Shown piece by piece: positions 1 through 8,563 of a stretch of DNA of 64,000 nt. Source of the DNA: Paenibacillus sp. CF384 (lineage in GTDB: Bacteria; Bacillota; Bacilli; Paenibacillales; Paenibacillaceae); NCBI RefSeq assembly GCF_900106745.1, contig NZ_FNNV01000008.1, positions 205,835 to 269,834 on the forward strand, given 5' to 3'. Made by a program: the position numbers and the translations under genes. The first letter of the stretch is position 1. Each line of letters opens with the position of its first letter. The notes beneath the pieces are model-generated. The model was not told where the DNA came from. It saw only the letters and a program-made list of their open reading frames with translations, and did no database searches.

Positions 1-2
1 TT

Positions 3-209
3 GTTGTTGATCATTTCTTAGATTTGCCCAACAACATGATTGGCGCAAGTATTCTATTTATTTTCGCTCTTGGAGGTTCAATGGGTACGGTGGCTGTCCT
101 TAACCAATTTTCGTGGGGCAGCTATATAATCGGGCGTATTGGAGTCGGCTTAGATCTAAAACGTCCAACTAATCGGATAACGAAAGAGAAAACACAGCCT
201 GTAAACTAA
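3..209 (+). CDS. C-terminal end of a membrane protein, truncated by the window edge
   Basis: The frame is open from the left edge of the window to a TAA at 207-209, so only the last 68 residues or so are visible. They contain one strongly hydrophobic, glycine-rich segment (starting MIGASILFIFALGGSMG) followed by a short hydrophilic basic tail, which suggests the last transmembrane helix and cytoplasmic tail of a multi-pass protein. There is an internal ATG, but nothing suggests that it is the real start. I do not recognise the family from this fragment. Confidence 0.5.
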   Translation, partial: VVDHFLDLPNNMIGASILFIFALGGSMGTVAVLNQFSWGSYIIGRIGVGLDLKRPTNRITKEKTQPVN

Positions 210-227
210 TCGGACTTGACCTCCGTA

Positions 228-236
228 TGCTATAGT
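228..236 (+). promoter_or_regulatory. candidate extended -10 promoter of the pentapeptide-repeat gene
   Basis: TGcTATAGT lies 52 bp before the ATG at 288 and fits an extended -10 element (TGN-TATAAT-like). No convincing -35 hexamer is present at 17 bp, as is normal for extended -10 promoters. The call is inference from sequence only. Confidence 0.35.
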
Positions 237-287
237 AAAAAGGTGATTTTACGATGAGACACAATACGTAGTTTACGGAGGCAACTC

Positions 288-893
288 ATGTTCCAGTATA
301 GCAATCAGCAATATGCAGGCGTGAAATTCGGTACACAGGATTTAAGGTATGGTGAGCTAATCAGTTGTACGTTTGATCGGTGCTCATTTGCCAATGGATC
401 AATGGATGAAATTATTTCCAGCAACTGCCGGTTTATAGAATGTGATTTTCGCGGAGCAGCGCTGAATGGTTCCATTCATAATGAAACCGCATTTGAGAAT
501 TGCAGCTTTAACGGTGCCAATCTGTTTGTATCGAAATTCGATGCATGCAAAATGACAGGTTCGGATTTCTCCGGCTCGACTATGGATGGCATTTCGATTA
601 TCAAAGGTGACTGGTCCTATACGAATTTGCGGCTCGCTTCTTTAACGAGGCAGGATTTGCGAGGGGTTAAGTTCCATGAAGCAGACCTATCAGGAGCTAA
701 TCTGGAGAAGGCCGACTTGAGAGATTGCGATCTGACGATGGCGATACTGGCCAAAGCGAAGCTGCAAGGTGCAGATGTAAGAGGGGCCAAGATGGAAGGC
801 GTGGATTTCAAATCACTCACCATTGCAGGATTAAGAATGGATCGAGAGCAAACGGTATTATTCTCCCTTGCTCATGGTGCCAAAGTAGGTTGA
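288..893 (+). CDS. pentapeptide-repeat protein, Qnr-like size
   Basis: This 201-residue protein is made almost entirely of A(D/N)LXX-type pentapeptide repeats, for example FRGAALNG, FNGANLF, FSGSTMDG, FHEADLSGANLEKADLRDCDL and LQGADVRGAKMEG. Such repeats fold into a right-handed quadrilateral beta-helix. The repeat register is interrupted near residues 105-120, as in two-module members of the Qnr/MfpA group, which mimic DNA and protect gyrase. Length is slightly below that of plasmid Qnr proteins (about 218). The ATG has a good site, ACGGAGG, 6-7 bases upstream. The gene stands alone between an unrelated membrane protein and a terminator. A gyrase-protecting role is possible but cannot be shown from the sequence; many pentapeptide proteins have unknown roles. 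Confidence 0.85.
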   Translation: MFQYSNQQYAGVKFGTQDLRYGELISCTFDRCSFANGSMDEIISSNCRFIECDFRGAALNGSIHNETAFENCSFNGANLFVSKFDACKMTGSDFSGSTMDGISIIKGDWSYTNLRLASLTRQDLRGVKFHEADLSGANLEKADLRDCDLTMAILAKAKLQGADVRGAKMEGVDFKSLTIAGLRMDREQTVLFSLAHGAKVG

Positions 894-919
894 AGACAAA
901 GGAGATGCGGGACAAAAAG

Positions 920-951
920 GGACCATGGAGAAGTGCTCCATGGTCCTTTTT
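920..951. terminator. bidirectional rho-independent terminator
   Basis: GGACCATGGAG, 5-base loop, CTCCATGGTCC forms an 11-bp perfect stem. It is followed by TTTTT on the plus strand and, read on the minus strand, by CTTTTTG. It lies between the convergent pentapeptide-repeat and lipoprotein genes and can serve both. Confidence 0.85.
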
Positions 952-972
952 GAATTCATAATGATCACAGTC

Positions 973-1368
973 TTACTCTTTATCGATTTTGGTGATCGTG
1001 TCTTCCTTGTACTCAAACGTGACATTCGTGCCTTTTTCCCACTTGGCTACCGTATCGGCAATTTCACTGCTGACCTTATAGGAGACCGCACCGACACCGG
1101 TTTCGATTTCAATGGTCTTGTCGTCATTCACCCCGTTGAATACACCGGACATTGCAACAGGCGCATTCTCCGGTGTAACTGTTTCGTCTGCCGATGAAGC
1201 ATTGTTGGCGGCATCCGAATTCGTTGCCGCGGCGTTGTTACCGGCAGCATTAGCATTCGTTGCAGAAGCGTTCTCACCGGAATTGTTGTTGCTGCACGCC
1301 GTACCAATAAGGGTAAGGGAGAGGGCGACAGCAAGGATAGGCAGGTATTTAGCGATTTTGTTTTTCAT
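973..1368 (-). CDS. small secreted lipoprotein, unknown function
   Basis: The 131-residue protein starts with a basic N-terminus, a hydrophobic stretch and a lipobox-like IGTAC-S, so it should be a lipid-anchored surface protein. A low-complexity Ala/Asn/Ser linker (about residues 25-65) spaces a small C-terminal domain (about 65-131) rich in Val/Thr/Lys with alternating hydrophobics, probably a small beta-barrel. I chose the ATG at 1368 (MKNKIAKYL) because GGAGGTG lies 6 bases before it; the in-frame GTG at 1377 is inside that ribosome binding site. The lipobox is imperfect because -3 is Gly rather than Leu. No family recognised. Confidence 0.75.
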   Translation of the reverse strand: MKNKIAKYLPILAVALSLTLIGTACSNNNSGENASATNANAAGNNAAATNSDAANNASSADETVTPENAPVAMSGVFNGVNDDKTIEIETGVGAVSYKVSSEIADTVAKWEKGTNVTFEYKEDTITKIDKE

Positions 1369-1525
1369 GATTTTCACCTCCGAAAGGGTTAAACGTCCGA
1401 AAGGCAGGGAAGTTTCGATTACGAATGTTAAGGTTATGTAAATCGCTCCGGATGAATCATATACCGGAAACTACCATTTGCTGATACAATCAGTAAGAGT
1501 CATACATCATACAGGGGGCGAGGAC

Positions 1526-2104
1526 TTGAATCCGAAATTCAATCATCATCAATACGTAGTTAGAAAGCAGATCCTTTCTCTGGTCGGCGCCAAAATCGAT
1601 ATTTTCGACATCGATGAGAGACCGGTTCTGTTCTCGAAGATGAAAGCCTTTAAGCTCAAGGAAGACATCCGGTTGTATGGGGATGAAACGATGCAAGAAG
1701 AGTTGATCACCATTCAAGCGCGAAGCGTCATTGATTTTTCTTCAACCTTCGATGTAGTCGATGTCGAGACCGGGAACAAAATCGGTTCTTTGCGTCGCAA
1801 AGGGATGAAGTCGATCTTCAAGGATGAATGGGCGATATTGAGTCCGAGTGAGTCCGAGATCGGATTGGTTAAGGAAGATAACGCGCTGCTCGCGCTTCTG
1901 CGAAGATTTCTGACGAATCTGATTCCTCAGCATTACAACGTAGAGGTGAACGGCACCAAGGTTGGGGTGTTCAAGCAAAATTTCAATCCGTTCGTCCAGA
2001 AGCTAAACCTTGATTTCTCCGTGGATCACGAGGACAAGCTTGACCGCCGCTTGGGTCTGGCTGCTGCGGTGCTGCTTATCGCTGTCGAGGGCAATCAAGG
2101 ATAG
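1526..2104 (+). CDS. LURP-one-related / tubby C-terminal-like protein (YxjI-like)
   Basis: The 192-residue protein has the pattern of the LURP-one-related/scramblase-like beta-barrel: short strand-turn segments such as YVVRKQILSLVGAKIDIFD, followed by VETGNKIGSLRRKGMKSIFKDEW and a hydrophobic C-terminal helix (GLAAAVLLIAVE). The last feature is typical of the buried central helix of the tubby-like fold. Bacillus YxjI belongs to this family; its role is unknown. The likely start is TTG 1526, preceded by GGGGGCGAGG, rather than the first in-frame TTG at 1478, which has no site. The next gene begins 22 bases downstream, so both may be cotranscribed. Confidence 0.7.
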   Translation: MNPKFNHHQYVVRKQILSLVGAKIDIFDIDERPVLFSKMKAFKLKEDIRLYGDETMQEELITIQARSVIDFSSTFDVVDVETGNKIGSLRRKGMKSIFKDEWAILSPSESEIGLVKEDNALLALLRRFLTNLIPQHYNVEVNGTKVGVFKQNFNPFVQKLNLDFSVDHEDKLDRRLGLAAAVLLIAVEGNQG

Positions 2105-2126
2105 AAGCGCAGACGGAGGTGTAAAC

Positions 2127-2660
2127 ATGTTCTTTCTACAAATGTCTGGATTTCCGGGGTCGGGGAAATCCACGCTTGCCAGGGAAATTGCGAAGTTCAC
2201 GAAAGCCGTTATTCTAGACCATGATATCGTAAAAACCGGATTATTAGAGGGACTGCAATTAGAGAGTCTCGAAGTAGATCCCAAGCGTACGGGCGGAGTG
2301 GCTTATCATATAGAATGGACGTTAGTTGATTTCTATCTCTCGCAAGGTCACAGCGTTATACTGGATAGTCCTTGCTTGTACGAAGTGTTGGTTGCGAATG
2401 GAACGGCATTGGCGGACAAACATAATGCGAAATACAAGTATGTCGAGTGCGTATTAAATGACGTTCATGAGCTTAACAATCGGTTGAGGAATCGCGTGCA
2501 AATGATTACGCAGATTGGTCCAGTCGATATACCTGAAGATAAATGGCAAGAGGTAATCAACCGAGCCAAGAAGCCATCACACCTGGAATGCATGAAAGTA
2601 GACACTGCACAACCTCTGGAGAATTACATTGGTGATGTTCTGTTATATTTGAATAAATAA
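2127..2660 (+). CDS. P-loop kinase-like AAA ATPase (predicted kinase / zeta-toxin-like fold)
   Basis: The Walker A motif GFPGSGKST lies at residues 8-16 and defines an ATP-binding P-loop protein of 177 residues, close to the size of bacterial predicted kinases (COG0645-like). HDIVK at about 36-40 resembles the DxxR/K catalytic or Walker B-like aspartate of these kinases, and NRLRNRV fits the LID arginines. Start: ATG 2127 after GGAGGTG; the upstream in-frame extension would overlap the previous gene and has no site. The substrate is unknown. No antitoxin-like neighbour is present, which argues against a zeta toxin. Confidence 0.75.
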   Translation: MFFLQMSGFPGSGKSTLAREIAKFTKAVILDHDIVKTGLLEGLQLESLEVDPKRTGGVAYHIEWTLVDFYLSQGHSVILDSPCLYEVLVANGTALADKHNAKYKYVECVLNDVHELNNRLRNRVQMITQIGPVDIPEDKWQEVINRAKKPSHLECMKVDTAQPLENYIGDVLLYLNK

Positions 2661-2668
2661 CACGAAGA

Positions 2669-2699
2669 GACGGCAGCCGTTATTGGCTGTCGTTTTTTC
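2669..2699 (+). terminator. rho-independent terminator
   Basis: ACGGCAGCC, 6-base loop, GGCTGTCGT (one G-T pair) followed by TTTTTCT, 9 bases after the kinase stop codon. Confidence 0.85.
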
Positions 2700-2778
2700 T
2701 GTTGTTATTAATACTAGGCTGTACTAACTAGTGAAATTCCTTAGAAACAAAGAGTATATAACTGAAATAAAATATCTG

Positions 2779-2807
2779 TTATAGTAACTTTAAAGTGCTG
2801 TTATAAT
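2779..2807 (+). promoter_or_regulatory. candidate sigma-A promoter of the S41 peptidase gene
   Basis: TATAAT at 2802-2807 is preceded at 17 bp by TTATAG. The octamer CTGTTATA occurs twice, at 2776 and 2798 (period 22), overlapping both hexamers, so it may also be a binding site. The -35 match is weak. Confidence 0.45.
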
Positions 2808-2833
2808 CACTATATTTTTCGGAGGTGTATCCA

Positions 2834-3751
2834 TTGGCCCACAACTTAGATATAGACGGACAGGTAATCAAGGAAACGATCACAGCCCTTGAACAGCAGC
2901 TTTTAGAATTTTACGTCTATCCTGACATTGCAATAGAAATGTGTAAGGCGCTGAGGAATTTACAGTTTGAAGGCTCTGGCATGGGAACAGCTGACTTTTG
3001 TGAGGTGATTACAAAGCAGCTGCAGCTGATAAGCAAAGATAGACATTTACATATGAGTTTTAAATTAGCTGAAGATAAGCCTACATTGAACGAGGAGCTT
3101 AGGAAGCAAGAGCTGGCCTTCGATAATTACGGTTTCTATAAGGTGGAACGACTCCAAGGAAATATCGGATACTTGGATCTACATGCACTTGCTCCGCCAG
3201 AATTAGCAGGTGAAACAGCAGTGAGTGCTATGAACTTCCTAGCGAATACGAGCGGAATGATCATCGACCTTCGACAATGCGGCGGTTGGTCACCTTATAT
3301 GGTTACATTCCTATCCAGCTATTTGCTAAGTGAGACTCCCGTGCACCTGAATGATTTCTATTGGAGGTATGCTGACGTTACGCAGTCGTTCTGGAGCACG
3401 CCGTACGTTTCCGGCAAACGCTTCGGACCGCATAAACCTGTATTTGTACTCACCAGTAAACAGACTTTCTCGGCATCCGAAGAATTTGCTTATGACCTTC
3501 AAGCCATCGAGCGAGCGACAGTGGTTGGTGAAATTACTGGCGGCGGGGCTCATCCAGGCGAGGTTCATCGCCTCAATCATTACTTTGAGGTGTTTATTCC
3601 GAAAGGCAGGGCGATTAATCCGGTAACGAAGAGCAATTGGGAAGGAACAGGCGTCATACCGGACATTGAAGTCAGTCAAGAGCAAGCCTTCGACATTGCC
3701 TATGATAGGATACTTGAGATTGTACGGGAAAGAGAAAAGGCAGCACACTAG
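2834..3751 (+). CDS. S41 family (tail-specific protease / IRBP-like) peptidase
   Basis: This 305-residue protein has an N-terminal helical cap (about 1-95) and the S41 catalytic fold. NIGYLDLHAL at about 112 is the conserved GYL start of the fold. LTSKQTFSASEEFAYDLQ at about 210 carries the nucleophile serine (SASEEFAY), followed by RATVVGEITGGGAHPG. This arrangement is typical of stand-alone IRBP-like S41 proteins without a PDZ domain. No signal peptide is visible, so it is probably cytoplasmic. Start: TTG 2834, seven bases after GGAGGTG; the GTG at 2825 is within that site. Monocistronic, with a promoter upstream and a hairpin at its end. Confidence 0.85.
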   Translation: MAHNLDIDGQVIKETITALEQQLLEFYVYPDIAIEMCKALRNLQFEGSGMGTADFCEVITKQLQLISKDRHLHMSFKLAEDKPTLNEELRKQELAFDNYGFYKVERLQGNIGYLDLHALAPPELAGETAVSAMNFLANTSGMIIDLRQCGGWSPYMVTFLSSYLLSETPVHLNDFYWRYADVTQSFWSTPYVSGKRFGPHKPVFVLTSKQTFSASEEFAYDLQAIERATVVGEITGGGAHPGEVHRLNHYFEVFIPKGRAINPVTKSNWEGTGVIPDIEVSQEQAFDIAYDRILEIVREREKAAH

Positions 3752-3761
3752 TGCCGCCTTT
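3736..3761. terminator. hairpin shared by convergent genes
   Basis: AAAGGCAGCAC-acta-GTGCCGCCTTT forms an 11-bp stem with one mismatch and overlaps the stop codon of the S41 gene. It lies between the S41 gene and the convergent germination operon and could terminate both, although the U-tract is only TTT on each strand. Confidence 0.5.
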
Positions 3762-3782
3762 CGCCAATTCATCTATCGCAGG

Positions 3783-4880
3783 TTACGTTTGCACCGTCTT
3801 CTTCTTACGGAAGGCTGAAACGAGCAGAAGCAGAAGAGGAATCCCGATTGAACAGATAGGGAAGGCGATCGTTTGCCAATACAGATTTACGGACTTCAAG
3901 ATCGCCTCGTTCGGGATTAACAGCGCCATAATAAACATCGTCGGAGCTCCGAACCAAATGAATGACCGCCAATTCTTCACGCGGAACCAGCGTGCCGCCT
4001 CGTAGCTGGTGATGAACAAATATAACGAGATACGGGCGAACAGGCCGAAGACCCAGATGAAGATGACGAAGATATCCATGTTTTGTATGAAATCAAGAAG
4101 ATTGATGGAGCGTACGAGCATAAAGTACGGAAATCGCATCCTAGCGGATACATCCGGCCCGAAGACGAGCAGGACCAAAGTCGTTGCAAGGCAAGCCAGC
4201 ACAGCGGTCATGCCAACGGCAATCAGCGATTTCGAATAGGCTTGTCGCTGGTGCTCCAGAAAAGGAAGGATGCTGAAGAAGATCAAGGATTCGCCCAGAA
4301 AAGAAGCCGTTTGAATCGAATGCTTCATAATGGGGAGCACTCCGAAATCAGTGATGATGGGCAGGATATAATGCCACTTAATATCGACGATATTCAGACT
4401 AAAGCCCACAATCAGAGTAAGCACCATAATAGGTCCGGCGATTTCGCAAAATCTTCCGATACCCATAATGCCAACAGAGTACGTGATGTAGGTCATTAAT
4501 ACGGTCATGAGCAGCATGATCAGCCAAACCGGCGTTCTGTCGAGCATGATGAGATGGATAAAATCGCCAAACAAGCGAAGCGCGGCCGCATTCAGCCCAA
4601 ACCACACGGCGAAATAAGGGAGTACGATTGCCCTTCCCAGCCATTTTCCGAGAATAGCCTGACTAAATTCGACCAATGTTTGCCGGGGATGCAGCATGCA
4701 CAAGCGGACGATGATCGCAGTTAAAGCCATCGCCACAACGCCGCCGGTTAGCATGGCTATCCATGCGTCCTGTTTGTTTAGATTGATCGTTGGCGTAATC
4801 ATTCCCCAGATGAACAGCACGACTTCGACCGTCGCGAAAGTCCACATGACCTGCACGCCTGACAATTTCATCTCTCTCAA
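3783..4880 (-). CDS. gerKB: GerAB/GerKB-family spore germination permease subunit
   Basis: This protein of about 365 residues has ten or so hydrophobic helices and belongs to the APC-superfamily B subunits of GerA-type receptors, which sit in the spore inner membrane and bind germinant. Recognisable segments include LSGVQVMWTFATVEVV at the first helix and the hydrophobic C-terminus ending in basic residues. ATG 4898 overlaps the gerKC stop as TAATG but has no ribosome binding site; AGGAGGG six bases before TTG 4880 supports that start. It is the third gene of an A-C-B operon, the gerK order. The germinant cannot be predicted. Confidence 0.88.
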   Translation of the reverse strand: MREMKLSGVQVMWTFATVEVVLFIWGMITPTINLNKQDAWIAMLTGGVVAMALTAIIVRLCMLHPRQTLVEFSQAILGKWLGRAIVLPYFAVWFGLNAAALRLFGDFIHLIMLDRTPVWLIMLLMTVLMTYITYSVGIMGIGRFCEIAGPIMVLTLIVGFSLNIVDIKWHYILPIITDFGVLPIMKHSIQTASFLGESLIFFSILPFLEHQRQAYSKSLIAVGMTAVLACLATTLVLLVFGPDVSARMRFPYFMLVRSINLLDFIQNMDIFVIFIWVFGLFARISLYLFITSYEAARWFRVKNWRSFIWFGAPTMFIMALLIPNEAILKSVNLYWQTIAFPICSIGIPLLLLLVSAFRKKKTVQT

Positions 4881-4897
4881 GTGCATCCCTCCTGACA

Positions 4898-6040
4898 TTA
4901 GCGGTATATGGAAGCATTGCTTTCACCCAGATCTTTGCATTGGATATTGACGCGTACCGACACCTCGACTTGCGGAAAGATCACGTTCCACTTCGGTCGC
5001 AGCGATTTCCATTGCGCGGGATGCTGATGATGCACGATTTCGCCAAATCCGAAGAAATCGAGTTTAATTTGTTTTTGCGCTTTGTCGACTACCTGCTCGA
5101 CCTTCTTCAAGGTTTGTTCATTTAAGGACTTCTGGATCAGCAAGAGATGGCTCACCAAGGACGGGTCCAAGCTCGTGTTATTCTCAACGAGAACGCCGCC
5201 TCCAGACAGCAGGATATCGATTTTCACTCGATTACCTTGTACGCTTGTTTGAATTCGCCGATTTAAGGATCTAAGCTTTATACTGAACGTCCCCCCAAAT
5301 TCGGGAACTGTGGCAGTCATGAAGTAATTGTTGATTCTTCTCCTGATCCAATTCGTATAGAAGGCATCCTCCGGATTCAAATAGGCTGCCAGCTTGAGGC
5401 CGTTGTCTTTGTTAAAAACCGCGAATCCGGAGTAGACATAGTGCTTACTCCGATTCATAGTGAGCACCGGAAGCAAGGGCTGCGTGCCTTGGCCCAAGGC
5501 ATCATACATAAAGGCAGCGAAATAGAAATTTCTGAGCCCTAGCGTGGCTTGCTCGTCATAGAGCGTTGACGTGATATAGGGATCGAACATGGAGTTGATT
5601 TGGAAGACATTTTTTGCTTGCGTGCCCTTCACCACGAAAATTTTGGATCTGGCTTCCGATTGGGGGTTTCGAAAATATTCGTCGATCCAATCAGCTATGC
5701 CATGCTCGGCCATCTTCTCTCCGATCAGAACGATTTCGCGATGGCCTATAAACAAGGTGCGCGATAATTGTGCCTGCAGCTTCTGCGCCGCATCCGTGTT
5801 GTTCTTGCCCGTAGCGCTCAATACCTGGAAGCTTTTCTTAGAGCTGCCTCCTTCTTGTACGCCGATGCCCGATGGTATCGCAATTAGCGTGCTGAGCATG
5901 TATTTGCCATCCTTGTTCATGTCCATCCCCGTGCCCATAACGAAGGCTCGTTGATCGGGCTCCTCGAGATTCCAACAACCGGTTGTGACTAGCGCGATGA
6001 AGAGCATGACGAAACCAATTTGAACAACGGTCTTAATCAT
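4898..6040 (-). CDS. gerKC: GerAC/GerKC-family germination lipoprotein
   Basis: The 380-residue protein begins with a signal sequence and lipobox LVTTGC-W; GCWN-E is the hallmark N-terminus of mature GerAC proteins. The N-terminal GerAC domain includes DQRAFVMGTGMD and SRTLFIGHREIVLIG, and the C-terminal domain ends with KWNVIFPQVEVSVRVNIQ. It is anchored on the outer face of the spore inner membrane with the A and B subunits. The reading frame can be extended to 6631, but that part overlaps gerKA in another frame. ATG 6040 has GAGGGGG upstream and overlaps the gerKA stop as ATGA, indicating translational coupling. Confidence 0.9.
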   Translation of the reverse strand: MIKTVVQIGFVMLFIALVTTGCWNLEEPDQRAFVMGTGMDMNKDGKYMLSTLIAIPSGIGVQEGGSSKKSFQVLSATGKNNTDAAQKLQAQLSRTLFIGHREIVLIGEKMAEHGIADWIDEYFRNPQSEARSKIFVVKGTQAKNVFQINSMFDPYITSTLYDEQATLGLRNFYFAAFMYDALGQGTQPLLPVLTMNRSKHYVYSGFAVFNKDNGLKLAAYLNPEDAFYTNWIRRRINNYFMTATVPEFGGTFSIKLRSLNRRIQTSVQGNRVKIDILLSGGGVLVENNTSLDPSLVSHLLLIQKSLNEQTLKKVEQVVDKAQKQIKLDFFGFGEIVHHQHPAQWKSLRPKWNVIFPQVEVSVRVNIQCKDLGESNASIYR

Positions 6041-7518
6041 AGGTGATCCCCCTCGGGAACGGGATCGGTGTTTCGGGTCAGCTTTTGCGGCCAACGCAGC
6101 AGCACGTCCTTGAGCCTTCCCTTCTTGAGCGGAGCAACCGGCGACAGATAGGGCGTCCCGAACGGCTGTAAATGGATTAAATGAATGAGAATGGCGATAA
6201 TTCCAATCGCGATCCCGAACAGCCCGAACAAACCGGCGAGTATCAGCATCGGGAAGCGGAGAAGACGCATGGGGAAGCTGAAGCTGTACCTTGGAATGAC
6301 GAACGATGAGATGCCGGCAGCAGGTACGATAATGACAATCGGCGCAGATATGATACCTGCCCGAACGGCTGCTTCCCCAATAACCAAGGCGCCGACGATG
6401 CTGACGAGAGGGCCGATTTGCCGAGGGAGACGGATTCCCGCCTCCCGCAGCGCTTCGAATACGAATTCCATCATGAACACTTCGATCACTGTCGGAAAAG
6501 GTGCTTTCTCCCGCAGGGCGGCGATGCTCAGCATGAGCTTGGCGGGAACCATCTCCGGATTGAAATTGGTCAGCGCGATATAGATGGATGGCAGGAAAAC
6601 AGAGACAAGGACAAACAAATAGCGAATCCATCGGTTAAGCGAGACGAATAGGAAACGCTCGAAATAATCGTCCGGCGCCTGTAAGCCGGCCCAGAATGTC
6701 ATGGGCACTACAAGCGCGATCGGCGTTCCGTTCGTCAAGATCGCCACTTTGCCTTCGAGAAGCCCTGCGGCAACGACATCGGGTCGTTCACTGCTCAATA
6801 GTTGCGGGAAAGGCGATAAGTGCGTGTCCTCAATGGATTCTTCGATATAGCCCGATTCCAGAATGCCGTCAATGCGGATGCGCTCGACCCTTTTGCGGAC
6901 TTCGTTCAGAACGGACGTGTCAACGACGCCTTCAATATAAGTGATGACGACTTCGGTTTTCGTATATTTGCCGAGCGTCAGCTGCTCCATCTTCAAGTCC
7001 GGCGTGGCGAAAATACGTCGCATCATCGTCGTATTGGTGGTCAACAGCTCCGTGAAGCTTTCTCTGGAGCCGCGAAGCGTCGCCTCTTCCGAGGGTTCGC
7101 CGATTGTACGAGATTCGAAATTGGAGACGTCTGCTACAATAGCCGACGCTTCGCCATCAACCAGGATTGCTACATGTCCACGCAAGACGCATTCTGCGAT
7201 TTGGCCGGCATTCGAAATCGTCATGAGGTGCAATAAAGAGATCCGCGATTGCTCGAGCATTTGCGAGATACTGACAACGGAATCCAACCCTTGCGGCAGC
7301 CCTTCGTAGAAGAGCGGCTTTAATATATTCATGTTGAGTTCTTCCGTACTAACCATGCCAGAGGCATAAATCAAGAGCAGTCGCACCTTGCCATCCGCCG
7401 TGATTTCTCGAAACGAGACGTCTGAGCAGTTCAGAAAGATTCGTTTAAACAGCTGTTCGTTTTCCTGAATATCGAGATACAAGTCTGCTTGCGCATTTCC
7501 TGTAGGTGATATTTTCAC
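6037..7518 (-). CDS. gerKA: GerAA/GerKA-family spore germination receptor subunit
   Basis: This protein of 493 residues has the usual A-subunit layout: a hydrophilic N-terminal region with two alpha/beta subdomains (about 1-280), then about five membrane segments (about 285-450) and a short basic C-terminus. Conserved stretches include RRIFATPDLKMEQLTLGKYT, followed by VAILTNGTPIALVVP before the membrane part, and REAGIRLPRQIGPLVSIVG in it. Start is GTG 7518 with GAGGAGG upstream. First gene of the gerKA-KC-KB operon; such operons are normally made in the forespore under sigma-G. I could not assign a sigma-G promoter with confidence. Confidence 0.9.
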   Translation of the reverse strand: MKISPTGNAQADLYLDIQENEQLFKRIFLNCSDVSFREITADGKVRLLLIYASGMVSTEELNMNILKPLFYEGLPQGLDSVVSISQMLEQSRISLLHLMTISNAGQIAECVLRGHVAILVDGEASAIVADVSNFESRTIGEPSEEATLRGSRESFTELLTTNTTMMRRIFATPDLKMEQLTLGKYTKTEVVITYIEGVVDTSVLNEVRKRVERIRIDGILESGYIEESIEDTHLSPFPQLLSSERPDVVAAGLLEGKVAILTNGTPIALVVPMTFWAGLQAPDDYFERFLFVSLNRWIRYLFVLVSVFLPSIYIALTNFNPEMVPAKLMLSIAALREKAPFPTVIEVFMMEFVFEALREAGIRLPRQIGPLVSIVGALVIGEAAVRAGIISAPIVIIVPAAGISSFVIPRYSFSFPMRLLRFPMLILAGLFGLFGIAIGIIAILIHLIHLQPFGTPYLSPVAPLKKGRLKDVLLRWPQKLTRNTDPVPEGDHL

Positions 7519-7618
7519 GGTCGAACTCCTCCTCTATTACTGAACGATGCAGATCGGATTGGATGGCTGATTTGCATATTTTATCCAGAAGCAGGAAATC
7601 CATACGGAATTATTGCAG

Positions 7619-7650
7619 TAAAGCCCCGTTCGAATACGAACGGGGCTTTA
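7619..7650. repeat. perfect 14-bp inverted repeat in a divergent intergenic region
   Basis: TAAAGCCCCGTTCG-aata-CGAACGGGGCTTTA is a perfect palindrome with a 4-base loop. It lies between the divergent germination operon (start 7518) and the methyltransferase gene (start 7766). There is no T-run on either side, so a standard terminator is not obvious, although read-through protection between the two promoters is possible. An operator is the alternative. Confidence 0.6.
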
Positions 7651-7765
7651 CTGGAAGGAAACTTTTCTTAGGTAGCGAAGTATAATCATTGGATTGATTA
7701 TCCAAATAAAGTTAATAAATGCAATTCATTTGCAAACGAAGCTTGGCAACAAAGGAGGAATTCCA

Positions 7766-8563
7766 GTGAACGTAATTAAAGACAGTTGGAATCATTGGGC
7801 GGAGACTTGGTATTTGAAATACAGAACACCGGAAGCCATAGCAAAGATTATTCGGTCCCCGGAGACAGCGTTTCACCGTGTGACCTACTCTATGCTGCAA
7901 GAGGCTATACCAAATTTAAGTGGCAAAAAGGTGCTGGTTCCATCAAGCGGCGACAATCATGCCGTATTCGCCTTTCATTTAATGGGGGCAAAAGTGACCT
8001 CATGTGATATTTCAGAAAATCAGCTGGAACATGCTGCTGCAATCGCGAAGTCGCATAACTGGGATATTGACTTTATCTGCGAGGATACCATGCACTTATC
8101 TACAATTAATAGCAATGAATATGACTTCGTGTACACCTCAAACGGCGTTCATGTTTGGATTCATGATCTGAAAACGATGTATCGCAACATTGAGCGCGTA
8201 CTTAAGCCCTGTGGTACATATCTGATGTTCGATATCCATCCGTTCATGCGTCCTTTTGGCATCACAGTGGGAGATACCGTGAAAGTAGAGAGGCCCTACG
8301 ATTTCACAGGTCCGCACGGCGATGTACCCACCTATAAGTGGCGCATGCAGGACTTGATGAACGCGATGATTTCCGCCAATCTGAGCATTGGACGAATCGA
8401 AGAAATGGTTGAGGAGGACGGTTCATTCTGGGTGGACGATTCAACAGACGAAGGAGAGCATCTATCCGAGCAAGAGCTTGCAAACTTCTGTAACTGGCGC
8501 ATGAATCCATTAGCGGCATTACCTCAATGGCTCTCGCTGTTAGCAACTAAGGGTAATCTGTAA
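7766..8563 (+). CDS. class I SAM-dependent methyltransferase
   Basis: The 265-residue protein carries the Rossmann SAM-binding signature: motif I KVLVPSSGDNHAVFAFHLMG at about 54-73, the acidic end of strand 2 in VTSCDIS, DFVYTSNGVHVW (motif IV region) and VLKPCGTYLMFDIHPFMRP (post-motif). It resembles small-molecule methyltransferases such as UbiE/BioC-like members, but the substrate is not identifiable. Motif I is unusual: SSGDN replaces the common GxGxG. Start: GTG 7766 with AAAGGAGG seven bases upstream. It is a single gene facing away from the germination operon. Confidence 0.85.
   Translation: MNVIKDSWNHWAETWYLKYRTPEAIAKIIRSPETAFHRVTYSMLQEAIPNLSGKKVLVPSSGDNHAVFAFHLMGAKVTSCDISENQLEHAAAIAKSHNWDIDFICEDTMHLSTINSNEYDFVYTSNGVHVWIHDLKTMYRNIERVLKPCGTYLMFDIHPFMRPFGITVGDTVKVERPYDFTGPHGDVPTYKWRMQDLMNAMISANLSIGRIEEMVEEDGSFWVDDSTDEGEHLSEQELANFCNWRMNPLAALPQWLSLLATKGNL

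Noticed and set aside
2127..2660. Zeta-type toxin of a toxin-antitoxin pair
   Set aside because: The P-loop fits, but no small antitoxin gene adjoins it and the size fits general predicted kinases.
6041..6631. 200-codon N-terminal extension of the GerKC frame
   Set aside because: It lies in another frame of gerKA; the lipoprotein signal starts at 6040 with a good site and the ATGA overlap.
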